A DNA stretch of 64,000 nt from Cunninghamia lanceolata (lineage: Eukaryota > Streptophyta > Pinopsida > Cupressales > Cupressaceae): assembly GCA_027924645.1 (NCBI GenBank), contig BSBN01001017.1:8396501-8460500 (forward strand). Direction: 5' to 3'. A program made the position numbers and the translations under genes. The notes under the pieces are model-generated. The model was given only the letters and a program-made list of their open reading frames with translations. It did not search any database and had not been told where the DNA came from. Positions 1-11,597 of the stretch are shown here, in pieces (the stretch's first letter is position 1; every line of letters starts with the position of its first letter).

Positions 1-3000
1 TGTCAACTGTTTTATCCTTTGTTGCTTAGCCATGAGTTGTGCCTGAGCTGGACTATTGGCAATATTCTCATTCAATAATTTTTGTTGCAACTGGGAGGCC
101 TCTTGCAATTTATCCTGATATCTCTTTTCTGAAGTGGCTTTTTCCTGTCTTAAAACAGTTACTGCAGCCTTCTCCTGTGCTAGCTCAGTCTTAAGAGAAG
201 CAATCTAGGCTTGTACAACCTGATGTATCTATAAAGAAACATTATTCTGCAATTGTTTGTTCAAATTATCAATCTTAGTTTTCTTAGACTAAATTTCCCA
301 GGCAAGATTACTGCTATTCACTTTCTCTTGTGCCAAATCATATTCTGCCTTTTACAACTTCTTAGACACTTTCAAATAGTCTGTAGCCACAACAGTTGCA
401 GTTTCATTTAGCAGCTCAACCCTGTCCTGTGGCCTGAAGAGAGACATATCCATGGCCACAACATTCATACCATAATCTTGGGGTTGCATTTGTTCATTTG
501 GTTTTACCAAATTTGGAGACAAATGTGTGACTGTCAATGATTGTTGAATAGGGTCATAAAGTGACCTCATGTGTACCACAACAGGGCTTTTGTTTTCCTT
601 TTTCCTCTTATTTTCCATCCTGGCCTCTCTAGCCTTTTTTGTTGTGTCTGCTTGAGCTTGGAAGGTAGGAGGAGATGCAATATAACCTCCAACAAAGGGG
701 TGACCTTGAGGTAGGCCATAGGGAATAGAAGATAATTGTTGGCTAGGGGAAACTTGAGGAGGGGTCCGTTTAGGCATAGATGGAGAAAATAATGGCAAGG
801 TAATGGCCTATGAGGACATGGCCGGTGCACTGGCAGTAGTGGCATGGGTTTGTGTAAGCACAGCAGAAGTGGCAGGGGACATGGAAGCCTAAATACTTGG
901 GATTGCCACTCCTATAGGAGAAGAAAGAGATACAGGAGAGAAGGGAGAAGAAGTACTTACTTGAGTCATAGAAGAGGTAACTGGCACTTGTTGTTGCTAT
1001 GGTGTTGCTTCTTCTTCTTCTTGCAAGATCAATTTCCTATGTTTCAAAGGCCTCTCTATTGTTTCCTCTGTTTCTTCATCTTCAATATTTACAACCACTC
1101 ATTGTTGCAAAGGGACCATTCTAGAACCCCCAAATGCTGAAGCTGTATGAGTTCCTAGAATTGGCAATGACACAACACCTTTTTGCTTCTCTAAGGTGCT
1201 AAGGGATTAAGGCCATGAAGATGTAGGATCGGCAGATGACACCTGTCCTATTTCTTGCATTATTGGGGCCAACTATGTTTCTTCCCCTGGTTCCTCACCC
1301 TTCCTCTAAATTCTGCTTGTGTCTGGACTTGAGACTGGGGATGGATGCCACTCATCCCAGATTGATTCCCATATTTCATCATTTTCAAGATTCCCAAATG
1401 AATGTGTAATCTCTGAAGTCTCTTCCTATATTTCCAATAGGCCTCAATCTTTTCTATTCTCCATTCTTTTGCTTTTAATGCTTTCATTAGACCAGTAGTC
1501 ATCTTTAGCTTAGGGTCATACTCTTTCTCTTTAACATAGAAGGTTTCCCATGGCCTAGGCCCCTCATAGGGAAAATTAGTTAATTCTACATATAGATCTG
1601 GGTTATCTTTCTTTGGATTCCTCCTATCCTACCAGAATGGGTGACCTTCATGTACCATCTTCACATGAACCTTATTATTTATTATCCAGGAGACTAGGAA
1701 ACTATCTGGGTCATATTTCCATTTATCCTCTATGATAAGGAGTCCAAGAGCAGCTAACTTCCTTAATAAGAGGCTCTCTGCACCTCTAACTTCAAGTGTC
1801 ATGTTTTTCCTGGCCCATGGGACATCATACATCTTTTTCTTTCTTTTCTTGTGGCTGAAGTCATTATCTACAATAGATACTTGATGGGTAACCTCTATGA
1901 ATATGACCCTAGGGGTCAATACTTTAGGCAATAGCATAGGCTCTCCAGCGAAACCTTGGACTCTGATTATTGTAGTATGTGCCCCAAAGAAGAAGTCATA
2001 GGGAATTGGGAAATTGGTTATAAAACCCCTTATACTCTGTGTCATCCTATGTTTCATAGGCTCAGGACTTAACTGGAAGAAAGCGGGGGTGACAAAAAAC
2101 TCCCAAAACTCATAGGGGTCAGAGGTTTCAAATAACACATGTGTCCATGCAGACACAGGGATGGTTCTACCATGACCAAAATCTGAGTCATACATATTTA
2201 AGTGCATATGCTGTTTAAAAAGACCAAAGTTTTGATATAGCATAAGATGGAACAGGAAAGCGGAATACCTAAATACTTACTTTGTTTTAAAATTTGCAAG
2301 CTGATCAATCATGGCAGCAACAATTTGCTCCAAAAAATCTAGCCAGTACTCCTATGATTTATCCACAGTTTTCATTTTGAAAATGATTGCCAATTGCCAG
2401 TCATGAATTGTGTTGTCCTCCTTCATTCAAAAAATGAAATCTATCATTGAAATGGCATCCTAAACATCAGGGTTAAATTGTGCCCACCTAGTGGGTAGTG
2501 TGGGCATCTAAGTATTATCTTCGTCCAGATGCATCTCTATATTCAGGAATTTCAGTCTATTATGTAAATTTGCCCATGTGCCTTGCATCTTGGCAATAGT
2601 TGGAAATGTAGTTGTTCTATCATAATGCAGGGCCATCATGTCCCTTATGGCCTTGGGCATAATATGAATTATGAAAGGGCCCTATTGGATTGAATTTGAT
2701 GGTGCATGAAACATCTCTGCACACAATTCAATTAGCTCAGGACAAGGGTAAACATTTGGGACCAGGAACTATGCCAATTGAGAGGTCCATATTCTCATAC
2801 CAAAAGTCTCAAACTACCCCTTGTTCGTTCAGATGAGGCACCTCCAATGTGCCCCCTCTCAGAGATTCTTGGTGATCTTTTGAAGAGGTGTTTCATATAT
2901 GTCATCTGCATAGTCCTTCACCTGATCTAGGTCAACTGATAATCCTACTTCAGGAACCCTCATTCTTAGATAGGACTTCCTTGGTTGTGTAGGTGTCAAA

Positions 3001-3080
3001 GCATATGATTTGCTATTCAACAGTTTATCAGTTGACTCAAAAATTCCAAGTCCCTCCTGTGGTGATTGTGTCTCAGATAT
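1..3080 (-). pseudogene. Unrecognised accessory ORF downstream of integrase
   Basis: I do not recognise a named family. Read on the minus strand, about 3080-2250 gives broken protein-like sequence, including the segment YPCPELIELCAEMF and a phrase on a GPFIIHIMPKAIRDMM pattern. The open stretch 2243-1629 (204 residues) is a globular, aromatic-rich domain (FWEFFVTPAFF, SYhhY-like hydrophobic blocks). Next comes 1502-1260, then a Pro/Ser/Gln-rich linker at 798-352 that opens with SPSMPKRTPPQVSPS, and finally a Gln/Glu/Lys/Ala-rich coiled coil in 351-1. Several in-frame stops interrupt it. It lies on the same strand as pol and after the integrase, so it probably belongs to the same element. It could instead be a neighbouring element's gene. 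The layout globular domain, disordered linker, coiled coil recurs at 27841-30890. Confidence 0.45.
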
Positions 3081-3600
3081 TTTTGTATCTTTGTGAAAAG
3101 AATCAAGAAATCTTTAACATAGAAAAAAAAAAGAGCAAAACTATTTTAGCAAAGTGATACTTAGTTGAAAGGCACTTGTTAGGGACAGAGCTCGGACGCG
3201 ACAATGATTTAGAGCAGAAAGATATAAAAAAATGATGCTTATAAGGACTTAAATCCTAGCTTATTGGGCCTTATGGAAATAATAAATGACACATCCCATC
3301 TTATTAATGGCATTAATGTCGAGAACAGTTAGTGTATCTTTTTGAAATCCGCGTTGGACAAAGTGTTAGATATGTTATGAGAGTGGCTATCTTTCTGAAA
3401 AAGCATGTACTTCCATGAGATTTTGGGGATTGCCGAACAACCTTAATAAATGCAAGGGCTAAAAGAGAAGGGGCTTTGTGTTGCTCGACACATGTTCACT
3501 GAACACTTATTTGAAAGGGAAAGCGGGAAAAGAAAGTGAGAAAATAGAAAAGTGAGAAAACAAAAACAAAAACTAACTATGATACATGATGAGCCCCTTC
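3081..3600. other. Spacer between integrase and accessory ORF
   Basis: Non-coding on both strands as far as I can read, with an A-rich run near 3121-3132. I see no LTR boundary here, which is the reason for treating the accessory ORF on its left as part of the same element. Confidence 0.4.
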
Positions 3601-4866
3601 TTAAGTGAAATGTTTCAGAAAGATCCCATTTACTAAAATCTCTTTAGGCTCTCCATTCATGGTCTTCAGTTCAAATGAATTTTGCTGCTTGCAAGAATGA
3701 ACCTTATAAGGGCCTGTCCATAATGATTCGAATTTGTTGTGTCGACCTGACTTGGCAACTCTTTCATCCCATTTTAAAACCAAAGAACCAACTTCAAAAG
3801 TGGGATTAGAAGTCTTATTGTCAAACCAATTCTTAACCATTTTATGATGTTTCATTATTGATTCATGTGCCTTTTCTCTCTTTTCTTGGACTTCCAACAG
3901 CTCAGCAAGTCTGACTTGCATTGGACTATTTTCCACAATTTCTATATGTTTTAACAATTGTAAAGCAAAAATCTCTAAACTTAGTGGCATTACTGCAGGT
4001 TTACCATAGGGGGACATTTTAGTTACTTGCTTTGGTGTGATCATGTCAGCCCACAGTGCTATATTAAGTAATTTATGCCAATCTCTTTGATAATTAGTCC
4101 CTATCATTTTTATGAGTCTAATAAGGTTCTTGTTAGTGGACTCTGCCAGACCATTACCTTGTGGGTAATAATTTGAAGAAGTCTTCAAATATATCCCATT
4201 TCTTAAAGCAAACTCAGATAATTTGGTTCCCACAAATGCTTTAGCATTATCTAATATGATGGTACAAGGAGGACCAAACCAAGAAGTTATGCCTTCTAAA
4301 ATTTCTAGCATGACCTTTTATGTTGCCAATTTGAGTGGTACTGCTTCACTCCACCTGGTAAAGTAATCTGTTGCTGTGAGAATCCATTTGTGTCCCATAT
4401 TTGATACTGGATTGATCATACCAATAAAATCCAAACCCCATTGAGCAAAGGGTTCATCCACAACTATGGGGCTTAGAGGCATTGTTGCATTTCTCTTTTT
4501 GCCAGTATAAAACTGGCAAGCCTAACATTCCTTAACCATCTAATGGCAATCTGTAAATAGAGTGGGCCAGAAATATCCTGCTTGTGTCACTTTGATTGCA
4601 GTGGTCCTTGCTAAAAAATGTCCACCTGAGGCTCCATGATGCAATTCATGTAATATTCTTTGAGCTTCATCTTTCTCTATACATCTTAAGAGTATACCAT
4701 CAGTACTCCTAAATAAAATCAAATCAATTAGTACAAAATGGATTCCTTGTTGCCTATAGTACCTTTTCTTATCATGGGAGAGTTCATTTGGGAATACCCC
4801 ATACTTCATAAACTGTATCTTATTTCTGACGCAAGAATCTTGGTCAACCTCTTGGAGTTTCAACAC
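3601..4866 (-). pseudogene. Ty3/gypsy integrase, broken
   Basis: The integrase would insert element cDNA into the genome. The zinc-binding N-terminus lies in 4866-4540 (HELHHGASGGHF, then CH, C and C residues across two TAG codons). The core has WGLDF (first catalytic Asp) near 4435, ILDNAKAF (second Asp) near 4250 and GLAEST (Glu) near 4145, so all three acidic residues of the DDE triad remain. The C-terminal part runs through SLVLKWDERV to KHFT and stops at 3601 with no chromodomain. Stops fall at about 4318 (TAA) and at two TAG codons around 4523 and 4547, where the context (ECQACQF, CHQMV) expects Gln. It cannot be translated as a whole; the 3601-4311 part is a clean 236-residue stretch. 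Confidence 0.85.
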
Positions 4867-4920
4867 ATTTTCACTTTATGTTTCTTCAATTACTGATCTT
4901 TCTATGTCTTGGGTCATGTA

Positions 4921-6150
4921 TTAGCACAACCCTTTGCCTCTGACCAACTTGGTGGGTCTTACTTCTACATCATATTCTAAAATCTTTGTTATCCAATTAG
5001 CTCTTTTCTCAGTGATCTCACTCTCCATAATATATTCTCTTACATTGGAGTGAGCCACTAATATCAAAATTTTATTTCCTATTACCAAATGTCTAAATTT
5101 TTTAAGGGCTTTTACAATGGCGTATGCTTGCTTCTCCATGAAATTATATCTTAACTCATATTTCCTGAGAGTCCTGGAGAAGAAAGCTATTGGATGCTCT
5201 CCTTCCTCTTGATCATCTTTCTAAGTTAGAATAGCAGCAACACTGAATTCTCCCCCATACACATACATTGTAAAAGCTTTAGAGAAATCTAGGTTTCTGA
5301 GTATTGGGGCTGTTGAAATGGCTCTCTTGACTTCTTCAAAACCCTGTCTTCCTTCTGTGGTCCATTTGAAAACTAGATCTTTTTTAAGCAACAGTGTCAT
5401 TGGTCTAATTAGACCTACAAAATCAAATATAAATTGGTTGACAAAGTTAATTTTCCCTAAAAAGGATTGAACTACCTTCTTGTTGACTGGTAGAGATAGA
5501 TTCATTATAGTTGTGACCCTTTCTGGATCAATGAAGACCCCTTCCTTTGACACTATGTGTCCTAGAAGCTTACCCTGAGGCACAACAAAGATACATTTCT
5601 TAAGATTTAGAGAGATCCTAAATTCTTGACGTTTCTTGAAAACAACCTCTAAATGGTCAAAATGATCTCTAGCATTCTTAGAAAAAATAGTGAGGTCATC
5701 TAGATAGATCAGAATGATCTTATTTATAAGCTCCCCAAATGCTACATCCATTGCATGCTAGAAAGTAGCTCCAGCGTTTGAAAGGCCAAAGGGCATTTTA
5801 GCATATGCAAATGTTCCCCACTTTGTAGTGAACGCAGTCTTATGTTGATCTTCATCTACTAACCAAATCTAATTGTATCCTGAGAAACTATCAAGCAAGG
5901 AAAACCTTTCTAACCCAGCCACAGTCTATAAAATTTGTTCCATAGAAGGCAGGGGATAATGATCTTTCAAAGATGCTTTATTCAGATCCCTAAAATCTAC
6001 ATAAAGTCTTATGTCACCATTCTTCTTTCTTACAGGCACTAGGTTTGACACCTAGGTTGAATGCTTAATTGGGAAAATAATCTTTGATTCCAGGAGCTTT
6101 TGCAGCTCATCCACCATTAGAGGTTCAATTCTAGGATTCACTGGCCTTTG
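4921..6150 (-). pseudogene. Ty3/gypsy reverse transcriptase plus degenerate RNase H
   Basis: RT starts near 6150 with the VNPRIEPLMVDELQK motif, followed by [20 protein letters not shown] and IYLDDLTIFS (the YLDD active site, about 5700). The attached RNase H follows in 5350-4921 (IAFFSRTLRKYELRY, MEKQAYAIVKAL). In that RNase H the first catalytic Asp (normally Y-x-D-A-S) reads YVYGG and the Asp of the usual TDH motif reads VAH, while the Glu of MEKQ remains. It therefore looks catalytically dead, as is known for the tether RNase H of dual-RNase H elements. TAG codons interrupt the frame at about 5221, 5757, 5868, 5928, 6050 and 6150, and TAA at 4923. Confidence 0.85.
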
Positions 6151-6153
6151 CTT

Positions 6154-7119
6154 CTATTGGACTGGTTTGGATCCTTCAGTAAGCTCTATGGTGTGCTGGA
6201 TGATATCTCTATTATAGCCATGGAGGTCCTCATAGGTCCAAGCAATCACCCTATCATATTTGTCACATAAAACAATCAGCTTCTCTTTTTCCTCTTGGGT
6301 TGTAGAATTACCTATTTTCAATTTTCTTCCTTCACTAACTTGAATTTCAGAATAATCCTCCTTATTTTCCGTAAACCTGCTCTTGTCTAGGCTTGCATCT
6401 TCTAGATCAAACAAAGTTTCTAGAGTAATAAGTCCTTTAGGGAGTTTATTTGATTTTAGCTGGATAATTTGATCACCATATCCTTCCTCAATTTTTGGGT
6501 GTAACTGATCAGTAAATTCACCTAATTGCTGTAAAAATGAAAGTACTTGAAGATCATTGTCAAAAACTTGCCAATTTTGATCATTGTCTAGAATTGTTGG
6601 TCTTACTATAACCTTAACTAACTCATTGTTAACTAACAAATCACTTGATGGGTCAAACTGTGAACCAATTTGTGCCATTCTATTTGCTTCTAAATTTTGG
6701 GCTCTAGGCACTACCTCAATATTGAAAGTGTCAAAGCCATCTATCAAGTCCCAAATCCTATGCCGATAGGACCTCATTCTTACTTTTTTGGCTATTGCTT
6801 TCTCTCTGATTTGTTTTACCACTAGTTCTGAGTCTCTTCTCATTATCAGATTCTTAATTTCCTTTTTCTTGGCCAACATGAGTCCATGCACCAAAGATTC
6901 ATATTCAGCGTCATTATTGGTACAAGCAAACTGAAAGCGAATGGCTCTTAGAATTTTCTCACCATTTGGGGCAATAAGGCAAATACCTGCTACAACACCA
7001 TTCTTACTCCTAGCCCCATCAAAATTTAAGTTCCAGATTTCTGAGTCTCCTTCAGATTCTCCACTTTCTGATACTTCTTTCCTTATAATATTTGGGATTT
7101 CTTGGTCTTCTTCAAACAT
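6154..7119 (-). pseudogene. Extra RNase H domain fused upstream of RT
   Basis: An open stretch of 321 residues. Residues about 28-155 form an RNase H: NFDGA (first Asp), NDAEYE (Glu), RRDSELVVKQI (third acidic residue) and LEANRMA, where the usual last Asp (EADxLA) is Asn. It continues without a break into the linker typical of the RT N-terminus (NWQVFDNDLQV, IAWTYEDLHGY, HTIELTEGSKP) and then reaches a TAG before RT. The RNase H thus lies before RT, whereas the Tat order I know best puts the second RNase H after it. I recall plant polyproteins with this same linker, so the arrangement may be a known sublineage. It is in a different frame from the protease upstream. Confidence 0.8.
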
Positions 7120-7166
7120 AACATAAGTACCTAGACCAGTGAGTCATAGTTTCCATAAGGATCACT

Positions 7167-7800
7167 CTACATCATGGTCAACAGCTGATTGTTCTCTTCT
7201 TCTTGTTGGTCATGTTCAGTCCAGTCACCTAATTCTTCAACAAAGACTCTCTCCTCTTTATTCATCATGGCATGGGATGCTTTTATTTTTGGGGTTGGTT
7301 CATTAGTGATATGGTCTTTGGATAATGGCTCAGACAATACTTTCATCTTTGTCCCATACTTGGTTCTCAAGATTAGGTGTGACCAATCTAGTGACATGTA
7401 ACCTCCTATATTGGCTGTGAAATCTTTAGACAAGCATAGACCAAATACAGGGGGAATATCTATGACTACCACATCCTAATTGATAGTTATATTAGGATAA
7501 GTATATAGTTATAATGGAAGTTGTTTGATTTTTCCTATAGTTTGAATAGATTTCCCATCCAATTGCATGACCCCTTTGGTAAGTGGCTCATACTTTATCT
7601 TTAAAACATCTTCTATCTGCTTTGGCATTACTGTAGTACTGGCTCCAGAATCTATCATTGCATTATGCAGTAGTTTTTTCTCAACTATTAAAGTTAGATA
7701 AAAAGGGTCTGGTTTAGATTTACCTACCTCAAGTGTGTTGTTCAATAGAGTTGTTGTTTGTAGAGGTACAATATCTTTATGCTAGATTTTCCCTTTATCA
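7167..7800 (-). pseudogene. Retroviral-type aspartic protease, broken
   Basis: Stretch 7745-7509 carries NAMIDSGASTTVMP, the DSG active-site motif of pepsin-like retrotransposon proteases, after a conventional strand (FYLTLIVEKK). The frame continues through TAA near 7513 and TAG near 7476 into 7472-7167 (VFGLCLSKDFTANIGG), which has no further domain I can name. It would cut the Gag-Pol polyprotein. Frame and strand match gag, so the two were one ORF; pol restarts in another frame at 7119. Confidence 0.75.
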
Positions 7801-8339
7801 GTAGCTCCTTCTTTAGCATTAGTGTATTTAGAGGCCTCTTGACCTTGCAGAGATTCTTGTAACAGTGTCTTCTACTTGAGAATAGCCAACATATCCCAGA
7901 TTGATATGTGTGCTGGAGTTCTTTTCAGCTGGTCCACCACTTTCACAGGTCCTAATGCTTGTGTCTTTGAATAATAAGGGTACCTTGTCTTTTCTAGCAT
8001 ATGTCCTGAGGCTACTTAATTCTACACATGATGGGGTTCTTGCCTAGAGATTAGATTGTGATGATTTTGAAATGGAGGAGTTTCGATAATTTCATTATTT
8101 GTGACTTCAGGCTGCTCCATCATTCTCCTCTTTGATCTAGTATAATAGTCCGACTGCACCAATGGTTTCTTTGGAGTGGATGTCTCATTCAAGAACACTG
8201 AATCTTCATCTTCAATCCATGAGAATAAGGCATGTTTGGGGGCTATTTCCTCTTCTTGTTATATAGACATCCCTTGCATCTAGGCCACCATTACTACATT
8301 CTAGACACTAGGGGACTGATATGGTGGAGTATTAGATGT

Positions 8340-9610
8340 TGAGAATTGTCCTTCTAACCCTCTTTGTTCTACTATCTTTTGCTACAAATTGCCTCTGGGA
8401 CAGTCTCTGGGCATATGGGCATTGTTGCAGGGAAAGCACCAGGCATTTGTGTCATTTGCTAATTTATTTTGTCCTGGAACTATTTCTCTGTTGGGATTAT
8501 GAGGAACAATTTGTAGAGGTGTAGGAACTGAAACCAACTGGTTTGGAGGCTGAGGATTATTTTGCCTTTGAGGGCCTTAATATTGATTTAGCTAAAAAGG
8601 GGGTCTATTTCCTTGGAAACCTTGATAAGGAGGCTTTGAGTAGGGATTTTGTTGTCTCTTTAGGTTAATTATCTCATTTGAGAAGGTCCTTAGAATATTC
8701 TTGACATCATCCATTTTAGATGGTTGAGCAGAGGTGGTTGCCTTAGCAGGTTGTTGAGGTACTAGGAATGAATACATGGACACAGGTGGAACTATAAGAT
8801 TGGGAGCTTCTTGTGACAAAGGTAGGGAAATTTCTAGGAACATGGGCATAGGAGGCCTTGGGGGCAATTTTCTAGCATCTATCAAGTTATTTTCAGCCTT
8901 GACAGCCAACTCATATGCTTCTGGCAGTGTCTAACCTCCTAGGGACTGAATCATTACTGATATATTAGAATTAAAAGCTTTGAGGTAGAACACAATAGCC
9001 ATACCTGATAATGGTCTTACTATAGCAGGAATTATATCCCAGGTCTTTTGGAATCTTGAATTAAAATTAGTCATGGCTTCTTGTGGTGCCCTTTTGATAG
9101 TGATTAATTGTTGCAGCAGGGAAGATTTATCATCTTTCTCTTCAAATCTTGCAAGGAAGGCATCACTAATCTACTCCCATGTAGATATTGTATTTGGAGT
9201 GAGAGATCTATAACAGTCTAGAGTCGTCCCCTTGAAAGAAGTTGCTAGCAATCTTATTGCCACATTCTGTTCAGTAATAACATGCACTGCACACACATCA
9301 GATACATCTTGTAGATGTTCCCCAAGTGTCTTAAAATCTTCTCCACTGAACTTAGGTAGAGCCTTCAAAGCATTGGTTGGAATAGGATCCCAAGTTGCTG
9401 GTGGTACTGGGAGAATGAGAGGATTGTCGGTGTTCTAATTTGCATAGTTCCTTGGAGGTATAGGTGCTCCCATATTTGTTCCTTGTGCTACTGCAACCTG
9501 ATTCACTCTTCTCCTTGGAGTAGTTACTAATGGTGGTAAAAGAATGCTTGGATTAGTAGCAAACTGAGCTCTTGTTGTAGGTCCATAGCTCTAGCTCCTT
9601 ATCACTCTCT
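8340..9610 (-). pseudogene. Ty3/gypsy Gag, broken
   Basis: Translation from about 9600 gives a retrotransposon Gag: LPKFSGEDFKTLGEHL, then LATSFKGTTLDCYRSL and SDAFLARFEEK, with the usual TW-x-x-I-x-x-x-F pattern. The region 8909-8592 is Pro/Gln-rich linker. Near 8400-8440 there is a single zinc-knuckle-like motif, WCFPCNNAHMPRDC, of the form CX2CX3HX4C, one residue shorter than the usual CX2CX4HX4C. TAG codons interrupt it at several places, for example STWE-stop-ISD near 9171, where Gln is expected. Gag would form the virus-like particle and bind element RNA. Confidence 0.75.
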
Positions 9611-9667
9611 GGCTCATACAATCTTGATAGGAACTTCAAGAAAGGTCTCACTGGGCATGCAAAAAAA

Positions 9668-11444
9668 TGTTGATGTATAAAATTGCGCAGGTTCCAACAC
9701 CAACATGGGAAGTTTCAAGAATATGAGACTTGCTACTTGAAACAACCTCCAGATTTTAAAGAAGCTGGCTCTTCCTATTTCAATTGGATTTTGAGCAAAG
9801 GGAAAGAAATTAATAGGATTACAAAGATAATAAGCAAATCTAATTTATGGCGATGCACCTAAGTAAAAAGTATTCCTTCAATTCAAGCACAATGAAGCTA
9901 TTCTCAAGATACAATTATATTAAAGAGCAGATACTGCATGATCAACATAAACAAATATAATGAATATTATCAAAGTCTTATAACCAGACAACTTTGCAAA
10001 GACACAAATGATATCAACCAAGGCATAGGACAAAGTTCTTCTTATTAATCTTCGAGAAAAATAAAAGGCACAGATACATGCACATATATATTGACTTTCT
10101 TATCAAGAACAACAAAATAAAGGCAAAATGACATAAACTAGTCACAGCAAAGTCTCCGACTCCTCTATTAGATTTCTAATTGAAAACTTATATCAAAAGC
10201 AAATTCCTCTAATTTGATTACAAATTTTGCATATTTATAATCATCGATTTGACACAAGATTGCTTGCAACAACCTGAATCCTCAATGGCCAAACAAAACT
10301 GAAGATTACTAGAAGTCCATGGTGGTTACGATCTTCTAAATCTATAATGGCTGTCCCTCCTATGCGCTCATTGGCTGGGGTGAAGTATTATGTGGCACAC
10401 TAACTATATTAAGACCAAGACACATGGCAACACCCGCACGCATAAAGATGAAAAGAAATTATGATAGATGGCAGCATCCGCATATATTAGAAACTCCTTT
10501 GTCTTCAAAGAAATCAATAGGAAATATACACCTGTCACATTCCGCAGCCTCCAAAAAATGATACATGTCCCATCCTGCGAAGCCTTTAAAAAAACCTGTG
10601 TCTTTATACTCAGGCGCCCTCCGTTATGACATCTATCGCAACCCACTTCACTTAGAAATTGAGACACAATAATAATGGGACCCAAAACCTTCATAACTCA
10701 CTACCCACAAAGGGAATAAAACTAGAACAGATGGCGGCACCCACGCTCATACAAGCTAACACACAGTAACCTCCATAATACTGCTGAAACAAACAAAACT
10801 TTTGAAAGATCATGCGGAAGCTAACACTTGTCGCGTTCCATAGCAACTGTGAATTAAAATGTTTCATGCTACAAGAGATTATGAATAAAGCAACTCCTTC
10901 TCCACTATCACCACGTGGAATCCTCCGCAATCTTGAAACAACATGAATTGTGGCCCACCATGGTTTATGTTGACATCAATATAAATTTTGAAAAGGGACA
11001 CGCAGCAACACCCGTAAGCATGTAGTAAGAAAGGAAACTTTTTGAGACTACTTCCACTAGTGACACATGGTGCCTTCTATAGCATTGAAACAAAATGAAT
11101 CAAAAGATGCTACTTGATATGTGGCGCGCTCCGTAGCAAACTCAAAAAGGACACACGATGACCTCCGCATAAAACTGGGGTGCTTGAAACATTGTTGCGG
11201 TTTTGACACTTGGCACAACCCGCGCACAGAAACATTTGAGGCAGAAAACAGAGACACAAATATTAAGCCACAATTATGCCACTATACTTAAATGCAACAT
11301 TGCTGAAACTGAAACAAAATGTAGAGACACTCTACAGAGCCTAAAGAGAAAAAGTTGAAAAACTTTTGCCTTTCTTTTCTCTCAATCTATGGCACCTACG
11401 AATGTTCTGTCTGGACCTACAAGTGGATGTCGGGTCCCTGTACA
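9668..11444. other. Putative 5' LTR or leader of the left gypsy element, with a degenerate motif array
   Basis: No coding sequence that I can support; the small ORFs here look like noise. The position, upstream of gag in the element's direction, and the TG...CA-like limits suggest an LTR plus leader, but the partner LTR is not in the window and no clear tRNA primer site is visible. Between about 10388 and 11230 a short motif close to GACACNTGGC...CCGC recurs at least ten times in diverged form at irregular spacing. Confidence 0.35.
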
Positions 11445-11529
11445 ATACCCTATCTCAGTTTTGGTTAATTGAATTATTGATGTTAGTGTTAATTGTTATA
11501 TAAAATATATCATTAACTATGAATCTGAA

Positions 11530-11597
11530 TCATGATATATTTATTGTTGTTATACTGTAGTTGTTATATACTATTGTCATGATATATTTATTGTTGA
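11530..11597 (+). repeat. Short direct repeat at the left edge of the PPR array
   Basis: The 19-mer CATGATATATTTATTGTTG occurs twice, near 11533 and 11579, directly before the first PPR-derived unit. It may mark the junction where the array joins unrelated sequence. Confidence 0.5.

Larger units (their letters stand above)
1..11444 (-). mobile_element. Degenerate Ty3/gypsy element, Tat-like, left end outside window
   Basis: Minus-strand element whose coding body is certain between about 3600 and 9610. In its own 5' to 3' direction it carries gag, an aspartic protease (DSGAS), an RNase H, an RT (YLDD), a second degenerate RNase H and an integrase. Gag and protease lie in one frame, while RNase H, RT and integrase lie in another. 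All domains are broken by stops, most of them TAG. No chromodomain follows the integrase. An accessory ORF remnant follows at 1-3080. No matching LTR pair is visible. The 5' LTR or leader is probably 9668-11444, bounded on the plus strand by TGTTG and by ACA at the right, and the 3' LTR would lie left of the window. Family calls rest on motifs; the lineage call and both outer boundaries are inference. Confidence 0.6.

Noticed and set aside
3601..9610. TAG reassigned or read through in the left gypsy element
   Set aside because: TAA stops and frame changes occur too, and the TAG sites fit simple decay.
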